Assembly: GCA_026122225.1 (NCBI GenBank)
Contig: JANEZZ010002884.1
Location: 124,001-188,000 of the forward strand
DNA: 64,000 nt
Direction of reading: 5' to 3'
DNA from: Heloderma charlesbogerti
Lineage: Eukaryota > Chordata > Lepidosauria > Squamata > Helodermatidae
Shown: positions 1 through 11,294 of the stretch, piece by piece
How positions within the stretch are numbered: the first letter of the stretch is position 1
How the letters are laid out: the number at the start of each line of letters is the position of its first letter
Program-made: the position numbers and the translations under genes
Notes under the pieces: model-generated
Seen by the model: the letters and a program-made list of their open reading frames with translations, nothing else
What the model was told of the DNA's origin: nothing
Databases searched by the model: none

Positions 1-801
1 AGAAGTGATTTAAAGATAATCTTGGGCAAAGGAGAGAGTGAAGCTGAACTCAAACCAGAAGTGAAATCTCTTGAAACACACAGAACTACAAAGGCAGGAA
101 GAAGGAGACCCGTGGACCCATGCATGCGCATGCCACACACACGGGTGCACACAGAAGACCTGAAATTAGCATTTCTTCAAAGCATTTACTTACTTTTAAA
201 TATGCCAGCCTACTTTACTATCATTTCATTGGTCAGTACATACCCACTACATGTCCCTCCAGACATTTTTTAACAGTCGATATCCCTGGCAAATTGGGGA
301 ACCTTTTTTTTTTTAATGGCTGTTGCCATTTTGATCTCCCTCTCAAACACCAGGAAACATGGCTGATGCAGAAAACAAAATGGAAACAAGGCCTACAATG
401 GTGGTTAATGACTTGCATACATGTTAAAAGGGTTATTTAAAAAAAATATCCACCATCACCAACACAGGAGGAATCGGAAATCATCAATGTTTTAGACTTA
501 AAAAAATTTTTTTTTCTCCTTCACAAACTCTGATTCAAACAAGGTCACTGAAACGTACTCCCCAATTCACTTTGGACAGAGAGAGGGGTTTGTTTGCTTG
601 CTTGCTTTTTCTCTTTATAGCGCTGTTTCTCTCCCGATAGTTCACCAGTAGACCTAGAAACTTCGTGGCATGTAAACGCAACACTTCTTCTGGCACCTGT
701 AATTTTCAAAAACTTTGGTGAAACCATTCTGAATGATACCCCACCCCTATTAGGATTCTACATGACAGAATGTTTTTTACTGATAAGCCTTAACAAAAGA
801 G

Positions 802-859
<58 letters not shown>

Positions 860-1195
860 AAGAAAGAGAGAGAAATTACCTATCTAAGTATAGTCAGACA
901 GGCACTTATGTCCTTGATCCTTGCAATCTGCCAACATCCCCGCTCAAGGAATGTGGTACAAATATCTCCATCTTTCCTTTCATCAGGTAAATGGATATTG
1001 AATTACCTTGCAACACAGGTATGTTTGCTGCTCCCTATGAATTTCCAAAGCATTATGTGATGATCGGCTCTACTGGGATTGAAAAAGCATGAAAAAGAAT
1101 TTGAGGGTATAAAAGGAACAAACTGAGATTTGTTTTCATTCAAAGGAGAACGACAGCACAAGGCATTGCATTTGATTTTTGTTTATTTTTTGCAG
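1..1195. other. V2R gene 1 intron 1 (3' part)
   Basis: Non-coding. It holds a (TG)n(AG)n microsatellite (803-875) and otherwise single-copy-looking sequence shared with 30457-31537. I see no exon 1 here. Confidence 0.75.
803..875. repeat. Compound (TG)n/(AG)n microsatellite
   Basis: About 19 TG units followed directly by AG and AAAG units. The same compound structure is at 31199-31260 in unit B, so it predates the duplication. Confidence 0.95.
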
Positions 1196-1487
1196 TTTCC
1201 ACACTACAAGGCACTGGCACATCCTGTATTTCATGTTTGCCATTCAGGAGATCAACCGGAACCCCAGGCTCTTACCCAACATCACCCTGGGCTACAACAT
1301 CTACAAGTCCTTCTTCGACGGAAGAGCCACCTCCTACGCCATGCTGCAGCTCCTTGCTGGGGGTGAAAGCAACATGCCACATTACAGCTGCGGGAGGAAG
1401 AATCACCTGCTGGCTGTTCTGGAAGGGGCTGAATCGGACCTCTCCCTCCACATTTCCTCCATGTCGAGCATCTACAAAATCCCACAG
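1196..1487 (+). CDS. V2R gene 1 exon 2 (ligand-binding domain, N-terminal lobe)
   Basis: A 292-bp exon preceded by TTTTTTGCAG and followed by GTGTGAATGG. It reads [20 protein letters not shown] followed by [20 protein letters not shown], the conserved start of the V2R and calcium-receptor type ligand-binding fold (AIxEINxNPxLLPN). It ends KIPQ at a codon boundary. The matching exon of gene 2 has the same length and differs at 11 of 97 residues. The upstream flank carries a compound (TG)n(AG)n microsatellite that is also present in unit B. Confidence 0.92.
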
Positions 1488-4400
1488 GTGTGAATGGGGA
1501 TCGGACAGGAGGCCAGGTGCATAGAAAGGGGAGCTGAGCCCTGGTTGGGTCTCAGCTGTCACTCTTCAGTCTCTGTGCCTCATGGGCATAACGGTTCTCT
1601 GGAGTGTGAGTTGGAGGTGAGTCGTGGCAGTGTTGGAGCTCTGGGATGGGAGGCCAGGCATCCCTGGGAGCAGGGATGGCAGGAGGCCATGGAAGCTGTA
1701 CTAGACAGCTTTCCATGTGACCCCAGCCCGGTTCCTGACCCTTCCTGAAGCCTCACGTAGAGACATGAATACATCCATCTAAGGCAAAGTGCAAGACAGA
1801 AGGAATCCCCTTCTTTGCATTGGTTTCTGCCCTGCATTGGATCGGACGTTGCCTCTGACTTCAGCAGAGGTCTGAGTGTCTCTCTATCTGTACAGGAATG
1901 CACCTTTAATCATGTCCCGAAAGGCTTTCCTATGCAGACGTTGCAGAAAACAGTAGTGGCTGACAGGAACGAGAACCCTCCCCAGCAGTTTTTGCAGCCC
2001 CCACATGACCACTGCCATGATTCTGCCCCAGAAGTTATGATGTCACCCATCACTCTGTTGAAGGCACAGCCCTGTAGGGCATTTATTACTTCTTTATTTA
2101 TTTCTGTATTCATTTTTGTATTTATTCATTTACATTTATATTTCACTCCACATCTAGACAGATTCCAGAGTGGTGAACAATAAAAGATACAAGATAAGGT
2201 AAAAGAATAGAACTCCATGTTAAAAAATATTTTATAAAGAAGAGAGAGAGAGTGGGAGAAAGAAAAATAATTACAATACAACTGGATTGTTTTGGTGCTC
2301 TGGCAGGTATCCTGGTCCCAAGTTGTTTAGTTCTCTAGTACCCCCCCCCTTAAATCTGGCCTGGTTTCAAATAGGCAGGTAGTGCAGTTCCCTCAGCAAA
2401 GGTAGCATGCTGAAGAGGGTCAGCTCCTGACAACAGCGGAGCTCCTGAATTCTGAACTATTGCCAGCTTCTGAACAGCCCCATAAGTAGGAGTGAAACCA
2501 TTGTAACACACTGCTTACGATGCCCTTCCCACAGAGTCGATCCAGCAGGAAACCATGGACCATGGTACCCAAAGCTGATGAGAGATGGAGCAGAATTAGC
2601 AAGGCGGCACTCCCTCATCCCTCTCTTGATATAGATCATCCAGCAGGGCTATAAAGGCTGATTCAGTCTTGTAACCAGATCAACACCCAAAGTGGGTTTC
2701 TTTGGTTCTCAGGTGGTCCCTTCATTGCTTTAGTTCTTGAATAAGGCTCCTGTGTGCTCCCCAAACAGAATCTAGAACATAGTTGGGGGCGGGGAGAAAT
2801 CTATCCTTTTCAGTTCCCTGATGCAAGGCAGCGAGAAGTTCTAACGTTCATTGATTGGTTCCTGAAGTGTATCACTCTACAGTATTTTGAATGGGTGAAA
2901 AGGACCCCAGTGTTCCTCTTGGGCTGCACCACAAATGGAGCTTGAGATATTTTTGCACTCCCTGTCCACATATTCTGCCTCATACTGACAGGCATTGATT
3001 TAGATACCATTCATTCATTCATTCATTCATTCATTCATTTCATTTATATCCTGCCTTTTTTCCTCTTTATGGAACCCAATGCAGAACACATAATCATCCT
3101 TCTATTTTAGCCAAAATTATTTGACCTTCATCCAGAAAACAAACTGATACTAAACTACTGTCTCTGACTTTCCTTTGCTCCCTAGATCAGTTTTGGCATT
3201 GCTACTCCTGTTTCTAATGACAAAAGTCAGTTCCCTTTTGTCTATCGCATGGCCCCGAAAGAAGAAACCCAGTACCCGGGGATCGTCCAGCTGCTCCTGT
3301 TTTTCCAATGGACCTGGGTCGGTCTCTTTGCTCCAGACACTGAGAATGGGGAGAGGTTCCTGGGTGCCTTGACACCCCTGATGATCAGCAGTGGAATTTG
3401 TGTTGCTTTCTCCAAAAGACTACAACGACATTTCTTAAATTACATATTCCAGCTGGACCTTTCTTTCTTGGGGAAAGAAGTGAAAGTAATTGTTTACTAT
3501 GCGGACTCCCACTATGGCTGTTTACCGTTGATGTTTATACAAAGAACACTCGAAAAGAAACCAACTGGGGCAAAAGTCTGGATCACACCAGCTTTTCAGG
3601 ACATGGACTACAACTTGTCTCAGGAACCTTATTATTTCCATTTCCTCCACGGTTCTTTGTCCTTCAGAATGAAGACTAAAATAATGACCAAATATGACTA
3701 CTATGAGCCATTCTCCTCTTCTCTGGAACTGTTTTGGGATGAAACTTTTAAGTGTTTCAGTTCAATGCATGTTTTGTCCATGAAAATTTGGACAGGTTGC
3801 AGGGAGAAAATGAAACAGGTGATGCTATCCCAGGAGGAGATCGAGAGAGCCTTGTCTCAGGACAGCTACGTAACTTATACCAGCATCCAAGCTGTGGCCC
3901 ATGCCTTACATGCTGCATATTCATCCCAATCCAAGTGGATGTTGATGGTGGGTGAAGGAGAAAGGCAGGAACGTCAAAGGCTGCAGCCCTGGCAGGTATT
4001 CTCTTTTCCTTTGGCAACACCTCCATAAAGACGCATGATGAAGATGACCAAATATGGGTTAGAGCAGATAATTGTTCCCTATGCATGGCAGTGCAGGCAG
4101 GCAGTAGACCCTGTTTTCTGCCACCGATACATGCTCAAGTAGCTTCCCTGCTCCAAAAATCCCTTACAAATGAAGCCCCAGGCCCATCGAGAACCAGTTG
4201 TTTTTTTCTGAAGCACCATCAGGATACAATCTCTTGACTTTGCAGTCAACTTAATGTTTTTGTTGTAGGAGACCTGTTGAGGTCCATTTCTCTGATAGCG
4301 GTCTTATGAAGTGTACAGGGAGTTTGCAGCAATGTGCCCCCCCTTACATGTCCTCCGAATATAAGCTAGCTGTGGAGGATGGGGTATGACCAGGTGGGTG

Positions 4401-7400
4401 CAGCCTGTGGTAAATAGGGATGTCCCAAGCACCCACCTTCATCTGGGAGGCCAGCAGACTCCCCCCACCCAGCCCCTTTGACTCCGCTCGCCGAGCCATG
4501 TGGCGCTGACAGCAGGAGAGTACGAAACCCCACTTACCTGGCTCCGCTGGGTTCCACAGGTGGGGGGAGGCGATCTGTTTCTCCCCACGGAATCCTCGAT
4601 GGGGGCGAGGTGATCCATTCCTTCCCCTGGAATCCTGCCCGGTTGGCTCCGCTCTGCGGCCAGGCTGCGAAGACACCAGCCAGGCCAACCCACAGAGGGG
4701 CCTCCAGCCACTGCCAGGCTGGTGCAGATGCAAATGGCATCCTGCGTAGGGGATGGGTTCCACAGGTGGGGGGAGGTGATCCATTCCTTCCCCAGGAATC
4801 CTGCCCGGTCCTGCGTAGGAAATGCGATTTGCATTCCTACACAAGCCCGTGATAGGCTATGTAAATATTTATGTAGCCTATCACAGCTAAAGCAGGGATG
4901 CCAATGGCGTACGGGATGCTATTTGCATCCCTGCCTTAGCCATGATAGGCTATATCAATATTTACCTGTTCTATGACGGCTAAAGCGGGAAAGCAAATGG
5001 TGTAGGGAAGACATTCGCGTCCCTGCTTTAGCTGTGATAGGCTACGCAAATATATACATTCCCTATCATGGGTTGGCATAGGGACGCAAATGGCTCCTGC
5101 CACGACAGCCGCCATTTGTGGCTGCAGCAGCCCGACAGCCATCGAAGCCGTCGCTGGAGCTGCAGCCAGGTAGGCTCTGTTTCACAGGGCTTCTCTATCA
5201 TCCCAGAATACAGGACACAGAATCATCGGCTCAAGGGACAGGAAGCCAGATTCCAGCTGAACATCAGGAAAAACGTCCTGACAATTAGTGCAATATGACA
5301 ATGGAACCAATGACCTAGGGATGTGGTGGGCTCTCCCACACCGGAGGCATTCAAGACGAGGCTGGACAGCTACCTGTCAGGGATTCTTTGACTTGGATTC
5401 CTGCATTGAACAGGGGGTTGGGTGCAATGGTCTTATAGCCCCCTTCCTTTCCTACTATTCTATGATTCTAAGATTCTACCATCAACCCTCGTAACCTTCT
5501 GTGCCTTCTACACTGGTGTTGGAGGCACTGAACTCCAGTTCCCCTGCTATCTGCATGGGTGGTTTCAGAAATTAAGATTCGGTGATCATTCTTTGATCCC
5601 TTGAGCTGTGGCATTCCGAGAGGGTATATGAGTTTTCCACCAATGTTGTCTTCATTTTGGTAACCATCCTCTCTCCATTGTTATCTGGCTATCTTCTTGA
5701 TGTGTTTTGTGAGCATCCCATCTCCTGTGACAGGAAAGGGCTCCTGGCATTCACTCCTGGTGGCTTCTCCATGGTCCAAAATAGCACTTGGCCATAGTGA
5801 AAGCCCATGGCAGTTAGAGCATTGCCCACAGTGGAAAAGACTCTATCCAGCAAACTCTATAGTCATGGCCTGGAAGTCCTCTGGAGTCTGTTGAAACACT
5901 GGGGAGCCAGCCAGATGACAGAATAAGTCACCTCTGGCCCCTTAACACTTTTGTAGAGGGGTGGTTAGTCGGGGTGGCTTACTCAGAATGGGGAATGTGG
6001 TTTTCTGCCCGACATGACACGCTAAGCCACCAAGGTGAGCAGAGATTCCTTAACCATTATGTCTTAGCATGATGTCTGAACATGCCTGGTATCTTCATTA
6101 TGAGTAAGAATGGGCAGGTTTTGTTTTAAAATCTCTGCAGATGATCAGGCATATTTAGTTCTGCCCTCTGTTCATAGATGGGATGCACTTTGTTGTACGA
6201 GGATTTTGGTCATGTGCCAAGGCGCACTTTCTACTAATGTGCACTTGCACCTCCCCCCCCCCCGTAAAACAACAACAAAAAAGTCCTGCAAGTTCCCCTA
6301 ATCTGTGCAACTTGGGAAAAGCCCTCTCTTAAATATGATCCCTTTTGAATTGATTGCGGATCATTCTGACAACTCTAGTTGTGACTGTGAACAGCCAAAG
6401 AATGGCATTGTGAACCCAGATGGGATGTGCACTGAACATGGAAGTTCACAGCTCAAAGTGATGAGGCCCAAGATATGGACTACATTTTCATGACTTCTAA
6501 ATCTGGGCTGTTTTCTCTGTCATTCTAGCTTCACACTTCCTTACGAGACATCCAGTTTTCTAATGCTTCCATGGGAGGACTGTATCTGGATAAGACTGGG
6601 GAACTGGCAGCTGACTTTGATATCGTGAATTGGGTGATGTTCCCCAATGAGTCTCGTGCTAGATTGACTATTGGGAGTGTGGAGAGACAGGCATCTCGAG
6701 ACATGAAACTCACCATTAAGCAGGAAGCTATTGCCTGGCCCGGCCATTTTAATGAGGTAGGGGAAAGGATTTGTGTCCTGTTATTGTCTTGTGTTATCTC
6801 TTAAGCTCTAAGAATATCCACCCTGTCTTGTGTGTCCCACTCCCAACCCCAGCTTCTAAACAATTATTTATTTATTTATTTATTTCATTTTATTTCTATA
6901 CCGCCCAATAGCCGAAGCTCTCTGGGTGGTTCACAAAAATTAAGACCAAATGGCCCGCAATAAAACAATTTTAAATATATAGAACATCCAAACCACAATA
7001 TAGCAATAAAACCGCAATAAAACCTAGCAGCAGTGTAGGAATTTAAAATACAGGTTTAAAACAGCAAAGCTAAAAGTCTAGAAAGTTGAAATGCTAAAAT
7101 GCCTTGGAAAACTAACAGGTCTTCACCTGGCACTGGAAGGAATACAATGTAGGTGCCAGGCGAACCTCACTAGAGAGCTCATTCCACAGCTGGAGTGCCA
7201 CAGCAGAAAAAGGGCTTTCAATGTTAGTACCAGCACTTTGAATTGGGGCCAGAAATGGACTGGCAGCCAGTGAAGCTGGAAAAGTACTGGGGTAATATGA
7301 GCTCACTGGCCAGTCCCTATTAACAATCTTGCTGCCCTAATTTGCACCAGCTGAAGTTTCTGGACTGCTTTCAAAGGCTGCCCCTTGTTTAACGCATTGC

Positions 7401-10400
7401 AGTAATCCAGGCAAGAGGTTATCAGAGAATGGATAACTGTTGCTAGGCTCTCTCTGTCCAGATAAGTGGGTAGTTGGGATACCAGCCGAAGCTGATAAAA
7501 AGTGCTCCATGCCACTGAGTTCACTTGTGCCTCAATGAGTTCACTTGGGGTCAAAGAGCACCCCAAAACTATGAACGTGATCCTTTGGGGGGAGTGCAAC
7601 CCCCTCCAGAACAGCTTGAATATCACCTAGCCAGGAAGATGAACTACCCACCAGCAGTACCTCTGTCTTGTCTGGATTGGGTTTCAGTTTATTGGCCCTC
7701 ATCTAGGGATGTCAGAGAATTCCACCATGGATCTCGGGGAGGCCGAATGCCAGGGGGAAGGGATGGCGCGACCACCCCCACCATGAATGTCACCCTTCGA
7801 AATGGTGACTTTCGTACATCCCTACCCTCATCCAGTCCATTACCTTGCCCAGACCCAATACAGAACCGTCACTGCCTCAGCTGGGTTTGATGAGAAAGAG
7901 AGGTAGAGCTGGGTGTCATCCGCATATTGATGGCGCCTCTTCCCACACCTCCGGATAAGCTCCCCCAGTGGTTTCATGCAGATGTTAAACAGCATGGGGG
8001 ATAAAATAAAGCCCTGTGGAACCCCATGGCACAATTGCCATGGCACAGAGCAATAACCCCAGCACCACCTTCTGGAGTCAGCCATCCAAGTAGGAGTAGA
8101 ACCACTGCAGTGCAGTGCCTCCAACTCCCAGCCCAGACACTCTATGCAGGAGCATATCATAGTCAATGGCATCGAAAGCAGCTGAGGTGGTATCCCACTC
8201 CCCCTGCCACTCTCAAAACAGATGTCATCCCACAGGGCGACCAAGGCAGTTTCCATTCCAAAACCAGGCCTGAAGCCCGACTGAAATGGATCTAGATAAT
8301 CCGTTTCATTCAACAGTGCCTGGAGCTGTCCTGCAACCACCCGCTCAAGCACCTTGCCCAGGAAGGGGATGTTGGCCAGTGGTCTATAATTGTAAACATC
8401 CTCCAGGTTCGGCTTTTTTAGGAGTGGTCTGATTACTGCCTCTTTTAAAGCTGCCAGCACCACTCCCTCGCTCAAGGAGGAATTTACAACCTCCTGGACC
8501 CAGCCGGACATCCCCTCCTTGTTTGATTTAATAAGCCATGAAGGACAAGGGTCAAGCACACAAGTGGTCGATCAGACTTGGCCAAGCACCTTGTCTGCAT
8601 TAGGGATGTCAGAAAATTCTGAGACGGACCTCAGTGAGGCCGAATGCCAGTGCATTCGGCCCCCCAAAATCCATCACGGAACAAAGCCCCCACCCCACCA
8701 ACCCACGAAAGGCGCACGGGACAAAGTCCCCGCCGCCCCAACCCTATGAAAGGCATGCGAAACGGAGTACTTACCTGCTCCTGTCCGCGCTGCTTTGCGA
8801 ATGGCAGCCATCCTGCGACCGCCATTCGCTTCCTCCTCTTCAAGCCATGATAGGCTACATAAACACTTATGTAGCCTATCACGACTAATGCAAGGACGCC
8901 ATTTGCGTCCCTGTGGAGGCCTTGATAGACTATGTAAGTATTTACGTAGCCTATCACGGCGGGCGGGGGGGGAACCCAGCGTATGCAAATAGTGGTGGCT
9001 ACTGACATTTGCGTACGCTGGCATTTTCCCCCTGCCGTGATAGGCTATGTAAATATTTGCGTAGCCTATCACGGTTCAATATAGTGACACAAATGGTGGC
9101 GGCCACAACAGCCGCCATTTGCATCCCTGCACGCAGGTGGATGGAGACAGCTAGCGGCTTCACGGCTTGGCCGCAGAGTGGAGCCGGCCGGACAGGATTC
9201 CGGGTGGAGGGATGGAGCACCTCCCCCCGATCGAGGATCCCAGGGGAGGGACGGAGTGCCTCCCTCCCACTGCCGTTGCCCCTCAGTGGAGCAAGGTAAG
9301 GGATTTGTACATCCCTAGTCTGCGTCATCCGGCCTCAGTAACTGAAACTCAGCCAATAAAACAGGACCAGATGGTGCTCTGAACACATATTCCAATGGAA
9401 ATGCCTTTATGGTAGGGTCCAATTCATGACAAATCTGAGCGACTTTATCTTCAAAGTGCCGTGCAAACCCATCACAGCGTGCAACCAAGAGTCCCACAGT
9501 TGTCTCTCCCTGATCAAGAATGTAACAGGCCACAAACCACTCAGAAAAGCTCCTCTGGATGACACTGAGAAGATGCAATAGTGGTGGAAAAGCACTGTCT
9601 CTTTGCCACCCTCACCACCACAGAGTAGGCTCAGTAGTGAGCTCTTACTAGGGATGGACGAAAGTCACTTGATCTCGAAACTTGCTTCGTGGTGGGGGGT
9701 AGGTGCTCCGTTTCTCCCCGCAAAATTCTGGCTGAAGGGGGGAGGTGCCCCGTCCCTCCCCGCCAAAATTCTGGCCGGGGAGGAGAGCCTTGTCTCCCCA
9801 GCCACTAATCCTGTTGTCCTGCTGGGATGCAAATGACAGCAGCCATAGCCACCGCTGTTTGCGTCCCTGGCCTGCAGTCAGCCGTGATAGGCTACGTAAA
9901 TGTTTACAAGGCCTATCATGGCTGACTTTGGAAAAAAAAAGTGAAAGCACGTACGCAAATGGCGGCGCCCATGAGCGCCACCATTTGCGTTCCTTATTTT
10001 GGTACGGGTAGTCTACGCAAATATTTACGTAGACTACAGCGAAAATAAGGGCAACGCAAATAGTGTTGCCCTCATTTTCACCATAGTCCACGTAAATATT
10101 TACGTAGACTACCCGTGCCAAAATAAGGAACACAAATGGCAGCGCCCATGGGCGCCGCCATTTGCGTACACGCTTTCTTTTTTTTCCCCGAAGTCAGCCG
10201 TGATAAGCTAAGTAAACATTTACGTAGCCTATTCCGGTGTTAGTGATGTACGAAAGGGACCTACCTGGTCCTGCAGCTTGCTTCGCGGTGGGGAGGAGGT
10301 GCTTCGGTTCTCTCCCCGAAGTTCAGGCCAGGGGGGGAGGCACCCCGCCTCACCCGGCCAAAATTCAGTCCTGGGAGAAGCGCCCCGTCTCCCTGGCCGC

Positions 10401-11239
10401 GAAAGAAAAAGTGAAAAAAAAAACCTGTGACCTGTGTAACGATTAATGTAGCCCATCACGGCTGACTTTGGAAATCTAGCCGTGATAGGCTACGTTAATC
10501 GTTACGTAGCCTATCACTTTTTTTTTTTACTTTATTTTGTAATGGCGGCGGCGGCAGCCCCTGCCCCCGCCGAAACGCCACCGAAACGCCGCCTGGACCC
10601 ACCGCCGGGAGGGACATTTGCAGGAGGTAAGTCCCATCCCGGGGGGGGGGGGAAGGAGGGGCAGAGAATTTCACCGCCAATTTCAGGGGGCCGAATGTGT
10701 TGCCAAATGTCTTCCCGAGATTCGGGGAGAAATTCACGGCCATCCCTACACGTTGTTTTTTGAAAATCTAGCCGTGATAGGCTACGTAAATCTTTACGTA
10801 CCCTATCACATTTGTTGTTGTTTATTTTTTTACTTGGAAATGGTGGTGGTAGCAGCTGGTCAGAAGACCGGCCACCGCCGCTGCCACCGGACTGCTGCCC
10901 GGAGCCACCGCCGTGAGGGACATTCGCCAAAGGTGAGTCCAATCCCGGGGGGGGGGGGTCAGACCGTTTCTCCACCAATTTCGAGGGGCTGAATGCTTTG
11001 GCATTCGGCCTCCCGGAGATTCGTGGAGAAATTCTCTGACATCCCTAGCCAGTGCCAGTGCATTCGGTCCCCCGAACTCCGTGGTGGAATGGTCTGCCAC
11101 CCCCTGCCACCCACGGATCCCCCTCAGGATGAGACTCACCTGGGGCAGGTCTTCCGGGTGATGGCGGCTGCGGCAGTGGCTGCGGTGGCCGGTCGTCCGA
11201 CTGGCTGCTGCTGCCGCCATTTCCACTCTTGTAAAAGAA

Positions 11240-11294
<55 letters not shown>

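Larger units (their letters stand above)
1488..3185. other. V2R gene 1 intron 2
   Basis: Non-coding; contains a decayed L2-like LINE fragment (about 2090-2760) and an (ATTC)n tract. Unit B keeps about 440 bp of the L2 fragment (roughly 32826-33260) that is missing here. Confidence 0.75.
3996..6528. other. V2R gene 1 intron 3
   Basis: Non-coding. It contains a hAT-like element remnant (about 4510-5190) butted against the last 300 bp of a CR1 LINE (5196-5500). From 5500 to 6528 it matches 39090-40130 in unit B and holds nothing else I recognise. Confidence 0.75.

Noticed and set aside
3249..4028. Exon 3 frame read as a stand-alone 259-residue gene
   Set aside because: It begins inside a V2R exon and runs past a GT donor; it is part of the spliced receptor. 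The same applies to 18271-19071 and 52259-53059.
4344..4844. 166-codon minus-strand open frame
   Set aside because: It lies in the GC-rich interior of a hAT-like element; long frames there come from base composition, and the overlapping frames are equally long.
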